From: Phyllobacterium bourgognense | GTDB taxonomy: Bacteria; Pseudomonadota; Alphaproteobacteria; Rhizobiales; Rhizobiaceae | Reading direction: 5' to 3' | Assembly: GCF_003337575.1 (NCBI RefSeq) | Contig: NZ_QPJM01000003.1 | Location: 124,001-188,000, forward strand | Length of the DNA: 64,000 nt | Part shown: piece by piece, positions 16,674 through 25,206 of the stretch | Position numbering within the stretch: the stretch's first letter is position 1 | Layout of the letters: every line of letters begins with the position of its first letter | Translations under genes and position numbers: made by a program | Notes under the pieces: model-generated | What the model saw: the letters and a program-made list of their open reading frames with translations, nothing else | Database searches by the model: none | Told to the model about the DNA's origin: nothing

Positions 16674-17154
16674 CGTATGCCGGGTGAAACCGTCGCAATG
16701 AAAGAAAGCCCGCGATAACGAACAATGCCAGTACGACACCCTGTACGATCGCGAACGGGGGTTCAGAACCCGTAGGTGCGAGCGCATTGAGTGCCGGTAT
16801 CTTCTGGAACGACTGCGCGACGAGAACAAAGCAGTTCAGATAGAGTGATACGATTGCACTGACGACGTAGACCCAGCGCCAGGAACCGGCCAGGCGGTAG
16901 ACATAGAGCGCGGCAATGGCTGCGATGAGGAAAATCAACGATATGATGCCCACCCCTATGGCCGGCGTGAAGCCGCTATAGGGAAACAGGAAGCCGGTTA
17001 CGGTCGTCGCCACTGTCGTTATCAGGAAGATCAGCGTCCAGCTTTCCTTCCTGTCGGAGCCAATAAGACCCGCCAGAACAATCAGCCCTGAAACAATACC
17101 GATCAGGCTTAGAATCACATGGAAAAGTGTAAACGGCGTCATACCGAAGATCAT
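16669..17154 (-). CDS. Four- to five-helix membrane protein, unknown
   Basis: A 161-residue very hydrophobic protein with about five helices: FHVILSLIGIVSGLIVLAGL, LIFLITTVATTVTGFLF, GVGIISLIFLIAAIAALYVY, VYVVSAIVSLYLNCFVLVA and VVLALFVIAGFLSL. The ATG at 17154 has GGGGG seven bases upstream; the frame continues ten codons further without a better site. It resembles small DUF membrane proteins of rhizobia, but no catalytic residues or binding motifs stand out. The function is unknown. A hairpin covers its stop codon. Confidence 0.7.
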   Translation of the reverse strand: MIFGMTPFTLFHVILSLIGIVSGLIVLAGLIGSDRKESWTLIFLITTVATTVTGFLFPYSGFTPAIGVGIISLIFLIAAIAALYVYRLAGSWRWVYVVSAIVSLYLNCFVLVAQSFQKIPALNALAPTGSEPPFAIVQGVVLALFVIAGFLSLRRFHPAYA

Positions 17155-17306
17155 GATCGTGCCCCCAAGTTGCGATCCGTCCATATGTTCAATCCGGACG
17201 TGGCAACACGAAACAACGTTTGCGGCCGATTGTAAATCCGTCTGCCAGATGAGAAAATATGAGAAAATTATTCAATAATTCTTCAAGCAAATCAACGAAT
17301 GGTGGG

Positions 17307-17633
17307 TTATCCGGTGCATTTGCGGCGATCGATTGACCGCGTCATTGAATCGGCCTGTCCCTGCAAGGCGCCGGCCTGCTTCTGGTTTGCCGTGCGATAG
17401 TCGGGCAGAAACGGACCGAAGCCGGTGACCACATTCGGATCCTGGTAGCCGCGGCCATTGGTGAGCCGGCTGATCTCGGCCACAGCCTGGTTGCGTTGCG
17501 CCACAAGTGCGGGGCAGGCGACACTGTCATAACGCAGGGATGAAATTTTTTCATTATCGAGCTGGCTTTGAATACCTGCGCAGCCCGAGAGCAGCGCGGA
17601 AAGAATGATCACCTGAAGGTGCCTTGTCGTCAT
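17307..17633 (-). CDS. Predicted lipoprotein (108 aa)
   Basis: A 108-residue protein with a lipoprotein signal peptide: a hydrophobic stretch HLQVIILSALLSGC with LLSGC as the lipobox, so the mature protein would begin at this Cys and be lipidated. The mature part (YDSVACPALVAQRNQAVAEISRL, then PFLPDYRTANQKQAGALQGQAD) is polar and mostly helical. GAGG lies about ten bases before the ATG at 17633. No family is recognised. It is followed upstream by a ~100-bp inverted-repeat element. Confidence 0.68.
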   Translation of the reverse strand: MTTRHLQVIILSALLSGCAGIQSQLDNEKISSLRYDSVACPALVAQRNQAVAEISRLTNGRGYQDPNVVTGFGPFLPDYRTANQKQAGALQGQADSMTRSIDRRKCTG

Positions 17634-17652
17634 GTGCCAATATCCTCGCCAG

Positions 17653-17750
17653 AGCGTGTCGCGCAAGTGTGCAGCGGTTTTGCGTTAACGCATGCGTAAA
17701 AAATCAAAGATCTAAAGCGCAGGGGCGAATCTGAAAGATCGCGACACGCT
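17653..17750. repeat. ~98-bp intergenic inverted-repeat element (rhizobial type)
   Basis: The ends AGCGTGTCGCG (17653-) and CGCGACACGCT (ending 17750) are inverted copies. Inside are TTTTGCGTTAACGCATGCG and ATCAAAGATCTAAAGCGC. The pattern resembles short palindromic elements scattered between genes in Rhizobiales. Only one copy was seen in this window. Confidence 0.65.
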
Positions 17751-17841
17751 TTAGCGAACAGCGGGGACATGAATGCGGCAATGACGCCAGTTTGGCAAGA
17801 TGGGTGCAAAAAATGCAGCACCAATCTCGCTGATTTCACGG

Positions 17842-18684
17842 TCAATCGATCAGCAGGACGCGCACGCTTCCCTGGTCGAGCGGGATGTCCGCTACATTGA
17901 CGATTCGAGGTTCCACGCCCGTCAGCAAGACGCAGCGGCGATAATATGTGGCGAGATAGCGGACGAAACTCGAACCATGATCGCGGTGATATAGTTCCGG
18001 CGAAAGCACAGCATAAATTGGAGTGTTGCGTTCCATGAGCCCGGTCATGGACAGGCAGGCGATGGCCTCGTAACCTTCGATGTCGATCCATATGAGACCG
18101 ATCTGCTCCAGCGGAACACGTGCGTCCTGCAGGATGGTTTCGACCGTGTTGATCGGGATTCTGGTCTTGATATCGTTGGGGCTCTGCTGTTTCATGCCGC
18201 TTCGCTGCTTGTCGTCGCGGCCTACGTAGAAATTGGTCATTCCATCGATGATACCCACGGCCCCCGGGAAGCAGCAAACCATATCCTGCACGCCGTTATC
18301 GTCGACGTTTCGCTGCAAGGCCGCAAAATTGACGGCCTCCGGTTCGACGGCAAGCACATGCGAGAATGCACCGCAAGTTGCCATTTCGATGGTCTGTATG
18401 CCCGATGCGGCGCCAAGTTCCAGCACCGCCGCATTTTCACGAAATGATCCGGTCGCGCAAAGGATGTGACAAACTTTTGCGACATCGCTTTCCGGTAATG
18501 CATCAAAGACGATGCGGGTGTCGGCGGAGCTGCGTAGCTCACTCCATGCGGCTGCCTTCAACCAACGAAAACGTTCCGCAAGCGGCTGGAAGCGGGCGGT
18601 CAGATAACCACCGAGACGTTGTTTGAAATTGCCCGATAAATCTGGTCGCGGCTCAAATGCCGCCACGCGCTGAAAATAGGTCAT
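17842..18684 (-). CDS. FkbM family methyltransferase (second copy)
   Basis: A 280-residue SAM-dependent methyltransferase. Motif I is AAVLELGAASGIQTIEMA, followed by HVLAVEPEAVNFAALQRNV (acidic motif II), IPINTVETIL and IGLIWIDIEGYEAIAC, the FkbM signature with the conserved DIEG. About 45 N-terminal residues precede the first conserved segment. The ATG at 18684 is used; a TTG six codons earlier also fits. It is not next to polysaccharide genes, so the acceptor is unknown. It is clearly not a recent duplicate of the copy at 8649-9461, because they share little beyond the motifs. Confidence 0.83.
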   Translation of the reverse strand: MTYFQRVAAFEPRPDLSGNFKQRLGGYLTARFQPLAERFRWLKAAAWSELRSSADTRIVFDALPESDVAKVCHILCATGSFRENAAVLELGAASGIQTIEMATCGAFSHVLAVEPEAVNFAALQRNVDDNGVQDMVCCFPGAVGIIDGMTNFYVGRDDKQRSGMKQQSPNDIKTRIPINTVETILQDARVPLEQIGLIWIDIEGYEAIACLSMTGLMERNTPIYAVLSPELYHRDHGSSFVRYLATYYRRCVLLTGVEPRIVNVADIPLDQGSVRVLLID

Positions 18685-19019
18685 TGAAAAAGTCCAGTTC
18701 AAAACAATGATCAGTAAAGCAAAATGTGGTTCTTATTAACGTTACAGACCGATGCAAGTCAAACCAGCGCAACTCAATAATTAGAGCTATAGGAAAAATT
18801 CTCACAGAAAATACGGTATATTCAACGGCATGCATGAATCTGTGCAGTTCTTGGTTGAATGACGGAGGTTAAAACTGTAGCGAAAACTCGATTTAATCAA
18901 GAATGACTAGTAAAATAGTATGGTATAGCAGTTTAGGCTTGCGATAGGTGCCGTCTCGCCCTTATGATTCCACTTCCGGGAGCCCCCGGCAGTTGCAACA
19001 CAAGAGTGAGGAGACAGGA
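18685..19019. other. AT-rich intergenic region
   Basis: A 335-base gap between divergent genes, noticeably AT-rich from 18700 to 18930. No open frame has a ribosome-binding site. It likely carries promoters for the FkbM gene and the 112-residue protein; GAGGAG at 19008-19013 belongs to the latter. Confidence 0.5.
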
Positions 19020-19358
19020 ATGCCTGGTTTGCTGCACCCACTTCATGAGGGCCATGCGCCCATCATATTGCACAATGCCTTTCAGGATGCGATTGACGCC
19101 TTGGAGGATTGGGAACTCGGCAGTGACGAGCCCCAGATTGACGTCAACGAGAAACGGGTCCCGATCAGTGCCGTGTTCCGGCGTTTATGGACCTGTACGG
19201 ATATCCTTCCCGCACGCACACTTGCCGTCGTGGAGGATTTGTTACCTTTGCGTTCCGCCGAATTCAGAATCGGATCATCGACCTATGCCGATGCCGCCCA
19301 TAGTCTTTGGCAATTAAGCCTGCAGAAACGCGCTGCAACTACCGAGATACGCCAGTAA
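19020..19358 (+). CDS. Hypothetical protein (112 aa) with its own terminator
   Basis: A 112-residue soluble protein beginning MPGLLHPLHEGHAPIILHNAF. GAGGAG precedes the ATG at 19020, so the earlier in-frame codon at 18948 is rejected. It contains DEPQIDVNEKRVPISAVFRRLWTC and ends in a polar tail. It has no signal peptide or membrane helix. The family is not recognised. A textbook terminator begins 22 bases after the stop, so it is a single-gene transcript. Confidence 0.65.
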   Translation: MPGLLHPLHEGHAPIILHNAFQDAIDALEDWELGSDEPQIDVNEKRVPISAVFRRLWTCTDILPARTLAVVEDLLPLRSAEFRIGSSTYADAAHSLWQLSLQKRAATTEIRQ

Positions 19359-19380
19359 TCTGGAAATCGTTCTCTGAAAA

Positions 19381-19417
19381 TCACCCGCCGGCCAAAACCG
19401 GCGGGTGATTCTTGTTT
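19381..19417 (+). terminator. Rho-independent terminator
   Basis: TCACCCGCCGG (19381-19391) pairs exactly with CCGGCGGGTGA (19398-19408) around CCAAAA, and TTCTTGTTT follows. Confidence 0.85.
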
Positions 19418-19419
19418 AA

Positions 19420-19563
19420 GAGCCCGTTTGGAAAGTCGCTGCGGCGGGACATATGGCGTGGCTTTCGAGAACCGGCGCGCAGCGTACCCTAGGTACGTGA
19501 GCACCGGAAGCGCAGAAAACCGCGTCAGATGACCGCCGCAGCAGAGTTTCGAACGGGCTCTGA
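19420..19563. repeat. ~145-bp inverted-repeat element, copy A
   Basis: The ends AGAGCCCGTTT and GAACGGGCTCT are near-perfect inverted repeats. The middle holds GACATATGGCGTGG, GAGAACCGG and GGTACGTGAGCACCGGAAGC. A second full copy is at 33911-34053 (most positions identical) and a shortened one at 21635-21735. It sits between genes and contains no convincing frame, so it looks like a non-coding mobile or structural repeat. Confidence 0.85.
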
Positions 19564-19566
19564 GTT

Positions 19567-19950
19567 TTAGCCGCCGTTCTTGGTTAGCCAGGCTTTCATT
19601 TGTTTGATCTCGGTCTCCTGCGCTGCGATGATCGTTTCGGCCAGCTTGCGGATTTCCGGATCCTTGCCATATTCGAGTTCGACTTTTGCCATGTCGATGG
19701 CGCCCTGATGATGTGCGATCATGCCAGACACAAAATCCTTGTCTGTATTGCCGGTAAAGGGGATTGCCATGTCCTTGTGCATTTTCGCATTGGCTTCGGC
19801 GAATGCCTTGGAGGGTGCGCTTTGATCGCCTTTGGGCATCGCCATCATGTCATTGGTTTGGTGCGTTGTGTGATCCTGCGCCAGCACCGGCGAACCGAGG
19901 GTGAGGGCACAGACCAGCGCTGCGCTGCGAATATATGTGATTTTCATCAT
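19567..19950 (-). CDS. DUF305 exported protein
   Basis: A 127-residue protein: signal peptide (ending PVLA-QD), a His/Met-rich linker (HTTHQTNDMMAMPKGD), then the DUF305 domain with FVSGMIAHHQGAIDMAKVEL and IIAAQETEIKQMKAWL. DUF305 is a four-helix bundle related to ferritin-like proteins; its HHQGA motif is often found with copper-resistance genes. The ATG at 19950 follows GGAAAG. The gene upstream on the same strand (20030-20383) encodes a His/Cys-rich exported protein 79 bases away, so the pair may work in periplasmic metal handling. This is inferred from composition and context. Confidence 0.88.
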   Translation of the reverse strand: MMKITYIRSAALVCALTLGSPVLAQDHTTHQTNDMMAMPKGDQSAPSKAFAEANAKMHKDMAIPFTGNTDKDFVSGMIAHHQGAIDMAKVELEYGKDPEIRKLAETIIAAQETEIKQMKAWLTKNGG

Positions 19951-20029
19951 TGATCTTTCCATGGGCCAGTCAAACCGGCGCAGGCTACGGCCCGCTCACC
20001 TGCGCGTCAAAACGAAAGGAAACGATCGA

Positions 20030-20383
20030 TTAAAACCGGGGAGGGCGCGGCAGCGGCGCATTGTCGAGCGCGACAAGCGGCAATTCTCCTGCTCGCGGAA
20101 TGATGATCTTGGGTTGTGGGATAACCGGGACCACAAGCGTGATTGCGGGTACGCCGATACAGGCCGCACACACCGCTGGATGCTGTTGTTTGACGTCCCC
20201 CGGGCAATGATCTTTGCCGGCGCAGCCACCGGAATGATGAGCATGGCCAGTCGCCTGCGAAGCCCCGGTCGCGACATCCTGCAAACCCAGTTCTGCAGCC
20301 AGACGGCCGGGCGCCGCAAATACCGGAACCCAGCCAATGCTGAGCGCGGTCAAAAGCGCGAGGATTGCGGCGAGCCTTTTCAT
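20030..20383 (-). CDS. His/Cys-rich exported protein
   Basis: A 117-residue protein with a signal peptide (LAAILALLTALSIGWVPVFA) and a mature part with a metal-binding look: ATGHAHHSGGCAGKDHC followed by HPAVCAACIGVPAI, i.e. HxHH and four cysteines. It ends in a proline-rich tail. It resembles small DUF2946-type proteins found near copper genes. The ATG at 20383 has AAGG upstream. Its 3' neighbour is the DUF305 gene; together they look like a metal-stress pair. Confidence 0.7.
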   Translation of the reverse strand: MKRLAAILALLTALSIGWVPVFAAPGRLAAELGLQDVATGASQATGHAHHSGGCAGKDHCPGDVKQQHPAVCAACIGVPAITLVVPVIPQPKIIIPRAGELPLVALDNAPLPRPPRF

Positions 20384-20439
20384 TTGCACCTTATAGCGGT
20401 CATGTCACCGGGATTGAAATCACCTTGTATTTATCCGCG

Positions 20440-21603
20440 TCAAACCTTTGCTGCGGCCAGTCCGTTTTCAATATCGGCGATAAGATCGGCCTTGTCTTCA
20501 AGCCCGATCTGCAGCCGGATGACCGGTCCTGCGTAATTCTTTCCCGTAATCTCCCGACCGCCGAGATGGACATGCACTGCCAGACTTTCATATCCGCCCC
20601 AGGAATAGCCCAGGCCGAAAATCTTCAATGCGTTGAGAAAGGCGTGTGCCTGCGCAATTCCGCCGGGGATGACGATGGAAAACACGCCGCCCGCACCACA
20701 AAAATCGCGTTTGAACAGGGCGTTTCCCGCATGGCTCTCGAGACCGGGATGCAGCACCTCGATGACACCGTCCTGCGCCTCGAGCCATCCGGCGATTTCC
20801 AGCGCGCTCTCCGCATGCCGTTCCATGCGCACGCCCATGGTGCGCAGGCCGCGCAAAACCTGATACGCATCGTCGCCGCTCACGCAGAGCCCGAGCGCCG
20901 AATGCGCCGCATCGAGTGTCTTGAAGCATTTCTCGTTGGCCGAAATGGTTCCCATCAGGATATCCGAATGCCCGGCGGGATATTTGGTCGCCGCATGGAT
21001 CGAGATATCGACGCCATAGTCCAGCGCCTTGAAATAAATCGGCGTCGCCCAGGTATTGTCCATCATGACGACAGCATCTGCCGCATGGGCCTTTTCGACG
21101 ATGGCAGGGATATCCTGGATTTCGAATGTGTTGGAGCCCGGCGATTCGGTGAAGACGACACGGGTGTTCGGCTTGATCAGTTGCTCTATACCGGCGCCAA
21201 CGAGCGGGTCATAGAACTCGACCTCGACACCCAATCGTTTCAACATGGTCTTGCAGAAATGGCGGGTATTGCCGTAGCAGCTGTCGACCATCAGCAGATG
21301 ATCGCCCGGCGAGAGGAAAGCCAGAAGCGGTACTGTCACTGCCGCAAGACCGGAGGGAACGAGAACAGTGCCGGCTGAGCCCTCCAGCTCATCGATCGCG
21401 CGGCACAAGGCATCGGTCGTCGGTGTTCCATGCGTGGCATAGGTATATTGCTGGCTGTGATCAGCCATGGTTTGCGCGTCCGGAAACAGCACGGTAGAAG
21501 CATGAACTACAGGGGGATTGACGAAGCCGTGATAGTCACGTGGATCATAGCCGCCATGGGCAAGCCTCGTATTGATTCCGAGTAGTTTCGGTTGCTTGTC
21601 CAT
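20440..21603 (-). CDS. metC: Cystathionine beta-lyase
   Basis: A 387-residue PLP enzyme of the Cys/Met metabolism family. Family features are YATHGTPTTDALCRAIDELEG, DSCYGNTRHFC, MDNTWATPIYFKALDYGVDISIHAATKY with the PLP-binding Lys207, and GGVFSIVIPG. It cleaves cystathionine to homocysteine, pyruvate and ammonia, supplying methionine synthesis; length and the ATPIYFKAL segment fit the alphaproteobacterial MetC group better than gamma-synthases, though substrate preference is not certain. ATG at 21603. In related genomes metC is often near aapJ, as here. Confidence 0.9.
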   Translation of the reverse strand: MDKQPKLLGINTRLAHGGYDPRDYHGFVNPPVVHASTVLFPDAQTMADHSQQYTYATHGTPTTDALCRAIDELEGSAGTVLVPSGLAAVTVPLLAFLSPGDHLLMVDSCYGNTRHFCKTMLKRLGVEVEFYDPLVGAGIEQLIKPNTRVVFTESPGSNTFEIQDIPAIVEKAHAADAVVMMDNTWATPIYFKALDYGVDISIHAATKYPAGHSDILMGTISANEKCFKTLDAAHSALGLCVSGDDAYQVLRGLRTMGVRMERHAESALEIAGWLEAQDGVIEVLHPGLESHAGNALFKRDFCGAGGVFSIVIPGGIAQAHAFLNALKIFGLGYSWGGYESLAVHVHLGGREITGKNYAGPVIRLQIGLEDKADLIADIENGLAAAKV

Positions 21604-21634
21604 GAGATCGTCTCCATATTTCGTGTGCCTTGTC

Positions 21635-21735
21635 AGAGACCGTTTGAAAATTCATCCCTGATGTGTCAGCTGAGCACCGGAAGCGCAGAAAATCGCATCA
21701 GATGATCGTCGGGGGTGAATTTGCAGACGGTGTCG
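21635..21735. repeat. Shortened copy of the ~145-bp repeat (copy C)
   Basis: AGAGACCGTTTGAAAA, then GAGCACCGGAAGCGCAGAAAA and ATCGCATCAGATGATCG followed by TTGCAGACGG match copies A (19420-19563) and B (33911-34053) in order, with roughly 50 internal bases missing. It lies between metC and the PAP2 gene, which shows that the open frame beginning at 21663 is repeat sequence and not coding. Confidence 0.75.
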
Positions 21736-21803
21736 CAGATGTCGATAATGCCACGGCGTGCTTGTTGCAACAGGAGAGCAGGCTGATTGACTGGAAAGAC
21801 AAG

Positions 21804-22598
21804 ATGACGAAGCCACGCAATCAGGGGCAAACGCAATCCGCCTTGAGCCGGGTCGGTCAGTCCGTTGTCCGCTTTCTGCGCCGCATCAATTCTCCCGCTT
21901 ATCCGGGTTCTCCACCCGCGTGGACGAACGGCATGTTCATGGCCGTCGTTCTCATCTTCTTCCTCATTCTGCTGATTCATCCCTATGACGCGCTCCTGTC
22001 ACGTAGCCTGTCGACCTACGAGCCCCTTAATGGTGTACGGCATCTGACAGACATCGGCCTGTCGCAATGGTATCTCATTCCGGCCTTTGTCATCGGCGTC
22101 TGTCTGATCGGCATCGATTGGGGGAATATTGCCCGACACCGGCGTATCCGCTTTGGCCTCGTCTATGCACAGGCGACCTTCGCCTTCTGGGCCATCGCTT
22201 TATCGGGGATCCTGACCAATATTGCGAAGTTTCTTATCGGCCGGGCCCGTCCAAAATTCATCGATACACTGGGGGCCAACAGTTTTTCTCCATTCGAGGC
22301 CGGGTATAATTTTGCGAGTTTTCCTTCGGGTCACTCAACCACCATGGGTGCGGTTGGTGGTGTACTCGCACTGTGGTTTCCACGCTGGCGGATGCCCATC
22401 ATCCTGGCGACGATGTTCATCGCTTTGACCCGCGTCTTTGCCCGCGCTCACTATCCGACAGATGTTATGGCTGGTTATACAATCGGCTTTCTATTCACGA
22501 TTGTGCTGGCCCGATTCTTGGCCGGACGCCGCACAGCCTTCGTCTTCGGGAAAAGCCAATTCTGGCCATCTATGCGGTTCAGCGAGCGTTTTTGGTAA
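21804..22598 (+). CDS. PAP2 family phosphatase
   Basis: A 264-residue inner-membrane phosphatase with about six helices. All three PAP2 motifs are present: KFLIGRARP (KxxxxxxRP), FPSGHSTTMG (PSGH) and TRVFARAHYPTDVMAG (SRxxxxxHxxxD with Thr for Ser). Such enzymes dephosphorylate lipids such as phosphatidic acid or undecaprenyl pyrophosphate. The ATG at 21804 has GGAAAG upstream; earlier codons lie in repeat copy C and are rejected. It is monocistronic, before the aap operon. Substrate unknown. Confidence 0.9.
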   Translation: MTKPRNQGQTQSALSRVGQSVVRFLRRINSPAYPGSPPAWTNGMFMAVVLIFFLILLIHPYDALLSRSLSTYEPLNGVRHLTDIGLSQWYLIPAFVIGVCLIGIDWGNIARHRRIRFGLVYAQATFAFWAIALSGILTNIAKFLIGRARPKFIDTLGANSFSPFEAGYNFASFPSGHSTTMGAVGGVLALWFPRWRMPIILATMFIALTRVFARAHYPTDVMAGYTIGFLFTIVLARFLAGRRTAFVFGKSQFWPSMRFSERFW

Positions 22599-22835
22599 CA
22601 AAACACTCATCTGAACAACAAATGATCCAAAAATCTCTTCGTGAGCAGTCGAAAGTCTAACATTGCTATAATATTGAGCAAAGATTACCGCTTGACCAAA
22701 GCGTCAGAATGGCCTTCGATAGCCACGTGAATGGGAGACATATTGGGCCCTTTTTTGGGGGCGTGGGGAGCGATCCGCCAATATGATCTTTCCTCTGTGG
22801 GAACTATGGGCACCAACCTAAAGGGTCAAATCGTT

Positions 22836-23864
22836 ATGAAAAATCTTGTTTTGAAGGGCGCTCTGGCAGCCTCGGCTTTCGTCCTTCTGGCGAACGCGGC
22901 CTCGGCTGCCACACTGGACGACGTCAAGAAGAAGGGCTTCCTCCAATGCGGCGTAAATACCGGCCTTCCAGGCTTCGCTTCACCTAATGATAAAGGCGAA
23001 TGGTCGGGTTTTGACGTCGACTATTGCCGCGCAGTGGCTGCTGCCGTGTTTGGTGATCCGACGAAAGTAAAATATACGCCATTGTCCGCGAAAGACCGCC
23101 TCCCTGCATTGCAGTCGGGCGAGATCGATGTTCTCATCCGCAACACAACCTGGACTCTCAGCCGTGACGAACAGGGCTTTGATTTCACCGGCGTCAATTA
23201 TTATGACGGTCAGGGTTTCATGATCAACTCGAAGAAGTTGTCAGGCATCAACTCGGCTCTGCAGCTTTCGGGTGCTTCGGTTTGCGTGCAGGCAGGCACG
23301 ACCACCGAGCTCAACCTTGCCGACTATTTCAAGGCGAACAAGATGGAATACAATCCCGTCGTGTTCGAGAAAGTTGAAGAGGTCAACGCGGCGTACGATT
23401 CAGGACGTTGCGATGCCTATACGACGGACCAGTCGGGTCTTTATGCGTACCGCCTCGCACTAACTGCGCCGGATGATCATATCGTTTTGCCTGAGATCAT
23501 TTCGAAGGAGCCGCTCGGACCTGTCGTACGCCAGGGTGATGCACAATGGGCCGACATTATTCGCTGGACTCATTATGCCTTGTTGACTGCAGAAGAACTT
23601 GGCATCACCAAAGCCAATGTCGAGGAATTGGCCAAGGGTGACAGCCCTGAAGTGAAGCGTGTGCTCGGTCAGGAAGCTGGGACCAAGCTTGGTACAGATC
23701 TTGGTTTGACCAATGATTGGGTCGTCAACATTGTAAAGGCCGTCGGCAATTACGGTGAAATTTTCGAAAAGAATCTTGGTTCAGGAAGCCCGCTCAAGAT
23801 TGCGCGCGGCATCAATGCCCAGTGGAGCAAGGGAGGCCTGCAGTACGCGATGCCGATTCGCTGA
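22836..23864 (+). CDS. aapJ: General L-amino-acid ABC transporter, binding protein
   Basis: A 342-residue periplasmic solute-binding protein. The signal peptide ends AASA-AT. The mature part starts with KKGFLQCGVNTGLPGFASP and includes GEWSGFDVDYCRAVAAAVFG, the type II amino-acid-binding signature. The AapJ family binds a wide range of L-amino acids for uptake and influences efflux in rhizobia. The ATG at 22836 is chosen because it opens the signal peptide. It is the first gene of aapJQMP and is followed by a perfect hairpin at 23931-23955 that may lower expression of the membrane genes. Confidence 0.94.
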   Translation: MKNLVLKGALAASAFVLLANAASAATLDDVKKKGFLQCGVNTGLPGFASPNDKGEWSGFDVDYCRAVAAAVFGDPTKVKYTPLSAKDRLPALQSGEIDVLIRNTTWTLSRDEQGFDFTGVNYYDGQGFMINSKKLSGINSALQLSGASVCVQAGTTTELNLADYFKANKMEYNPVVFEKVEEVNAAYDSGRCDAYTTDQSGLYAYRLALTAPDDHIVLPEIISKEPLGPVVRQGDAQWADIIRWTHYALLTAEELGITKANVEELAKGDSPEVKRVLGQEAGTKLGTDLGLTNDWVVNIVKAVGNYGEIFEKNLGSGSPLKIARGINAQWSKGGLQYAMPIR

Positions 23865-23873
23865 TCGCTTGGA

Positions 23874-23902
23874 GCAATTCCAAAAATGGGAACCGGAATT
23901 GC
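23874..23902. repeat. Short inverted repeat
   Basis: GCAATTCC (23874-23881) and GGAATTGC (23895-23902) are exact inverted copies with 13 bases between. This pattern resembles the core of a palindromic element widespread between genes in Rhizobiales. Confidence 0.5.
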
Positions 23903-23930
23903 GTCAAACAGAGTGATCATTTGAAAATCA

Positions 23931-23955
23931 GGTGAGGAGGTTTGGCCTCCTCACC
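23931..23955 (+). terminator. Perfect 10-bp hairpin between aapJ and aapQ
   Basis: GGTGAGGAGG (23931-23940) pairs exactly with CCTCCTCACC (23946-23955), loop TTTGG, then an A/T-rich stretch. It is placed to act as a partial terminator or mRNA-stabilising hairpin so that the binding protein is made in excess over the permeases. Confidence 0.75.
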
Positions 23956-24007
23956 TACCCATAATAAAAAATAATAAGAACAAGCATTTACAAGAAATGA
24001 GGGGCCA

Positions 24008-25204
24008 ATGGCATCACAGGATATTACGCCTGTCGTTAAGGACAGCGCCAAGGTATCACTTTTAAACGATCCGAAATTCCGCGGTTATATTTTTCAGGCG
24101 GTGGCCGTCCTTGTGATCGCCGGCCTCGTATACTGGATGGTCAACAACACGATCACCAATCTCCAGCGTGCGAACCTTGCGTCGGGCTTCGGGTTCCTCG
24201 ATGGTCGTTCCGGCTTCGATATCAGCAGCAGTCCGTACCTGGCTTATTCGAGTGACTCGACTTACCTGCAAGCGTTGTGGGTCGGTATTCTCAACACTCT
24301 GACAGTCGCTTTCGCCGGCATCATCACCGCGACGATCATCGGCTTTATCATCGGTATTGGCCGGCTTTCTCACAACTGGCTGATACGCAAGATTTGCACG
24401 GTTTACGTCGAAGTCTTCCGCAATGTTCCGCCTTTGCTGGTTATTTTCTTCTGGTATTCCGGCGTTTTGTCGGTACTCCCGCAGGCCCGTCAGAGTATCA
24501 GCCTGCCGTTCAACATGTTCCTGAACAATCGCGGCTTTTTCTTCCCCGCCCCGGTCTTCGGCGAGGGCGCGTGGCTTGCCGGGGTTGGCCTTCTGGTTGG
24601 CATTGTCGGCACGTTCCTCGTGCGGCGCTGGGCCTATAAGCGGCAGATGGCGACTGGACAGCAGTTTCCTGTCGGCTGGACCTCGCTTGGATTAATCGTC
24701 GGACTGCCGCTCCTGGCGCTCGCGATCAAGGGTTTCCCGCTGTCGTTCGACTATCCGGTTCTCGGCGCCTTCAATTTGAGGGGAGGCTCTCAGGTGGGGC
24801 CGGAATTCATGTCCCTCTATTTGGCGCTGTCGTTCTATACCGCATCCTTCATCGCCGAGATCGTGCGCGCCGGCATCCGCGGCGTAGGCAAGGGCCAGAG
24901 CGAGGCGGCTCATGCTCTCGGATTGCGCGCAGGCCCGACGACGCGGCTGGTGGTTGTGCCGCAGGCGATGCGCATCATCATCCCGCCTCTGACGAGCCAA
25001 TATCTCAATCTGACCAAGAACTCGTCCCTGGCTGTTGCGATCGGCTATCCTGATCTGGTTGCAGTGGGCGGGACGATCCTCAATCAGACAAATCGTTCCA
25101 TTGAAGTCGTTACCATCTGGCTGGTGGTCTATCTCAGCATCAGCGTTCTGACATCGCTCTTCATGAACTGGTTCAACGCCAAAATGGCACTGGTGGAGCG
25201 CTGA
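24008..25204 (+). CDS. aapQ: General L-amino-acid ABC transporter, permease
   Basis: A 398-residue inner-membrane permease of the His/Glu/Gln/Arg type. The EAA-type cytoplasmic loop, which contacts the ATPase, is in [40 protein letters not shown] near residues 300-340. An inserted segment between the first helices (residues 30-90, 160-230) makes AapQ longer than typical permeases. It ends two bases before aapM, so the two are tightly linked, and pairs with AapM as a heterodimer. Confidence 0.94.
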   Translation: MASQDITPVVKDSAKVSLLNDPKFRGYIFQAVAVLVIAGLVYWMVNNTITNLQRANLASGFGFLDGRSGFDISSSPYLAYSSDSTYLQALWVGILNTLTVAFAGIITATIIGFIIGIGRLSHNWLIRKICTVYVEVFRNVPPLLVIFFWYSGVLSVLPQARQSISLPFNMFLNNRGFFFPAPVFGEGAWLAGVGLLVGIVGTFLVRRWAYKRQMATGQQFPVGWTSLGLIVGLPLLALAIKGFPLSFDYPVLGAFNLRGGSQVGPEFMSLYLALSFYTASFIAEIVRAGIRGVGKGQSEAAHALGLRAGPTTRLVVVPQAMRIIIPPLTSQYLNLTKNSSLAVAIGYPDLVAVGGTILNQTNRSIEVVTIWLVVYLSISVLTSLFMNWFNAKMALVER

Positions 25205-25206
25205 TC

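Noticed and set aside
21663-21803. N-terminal extension of the PAP2 phosphatase
   Set aside because: Its first part lies inside a copy of the 145-bp repeat, and the ATG at 21804 has its own GGAAAG.
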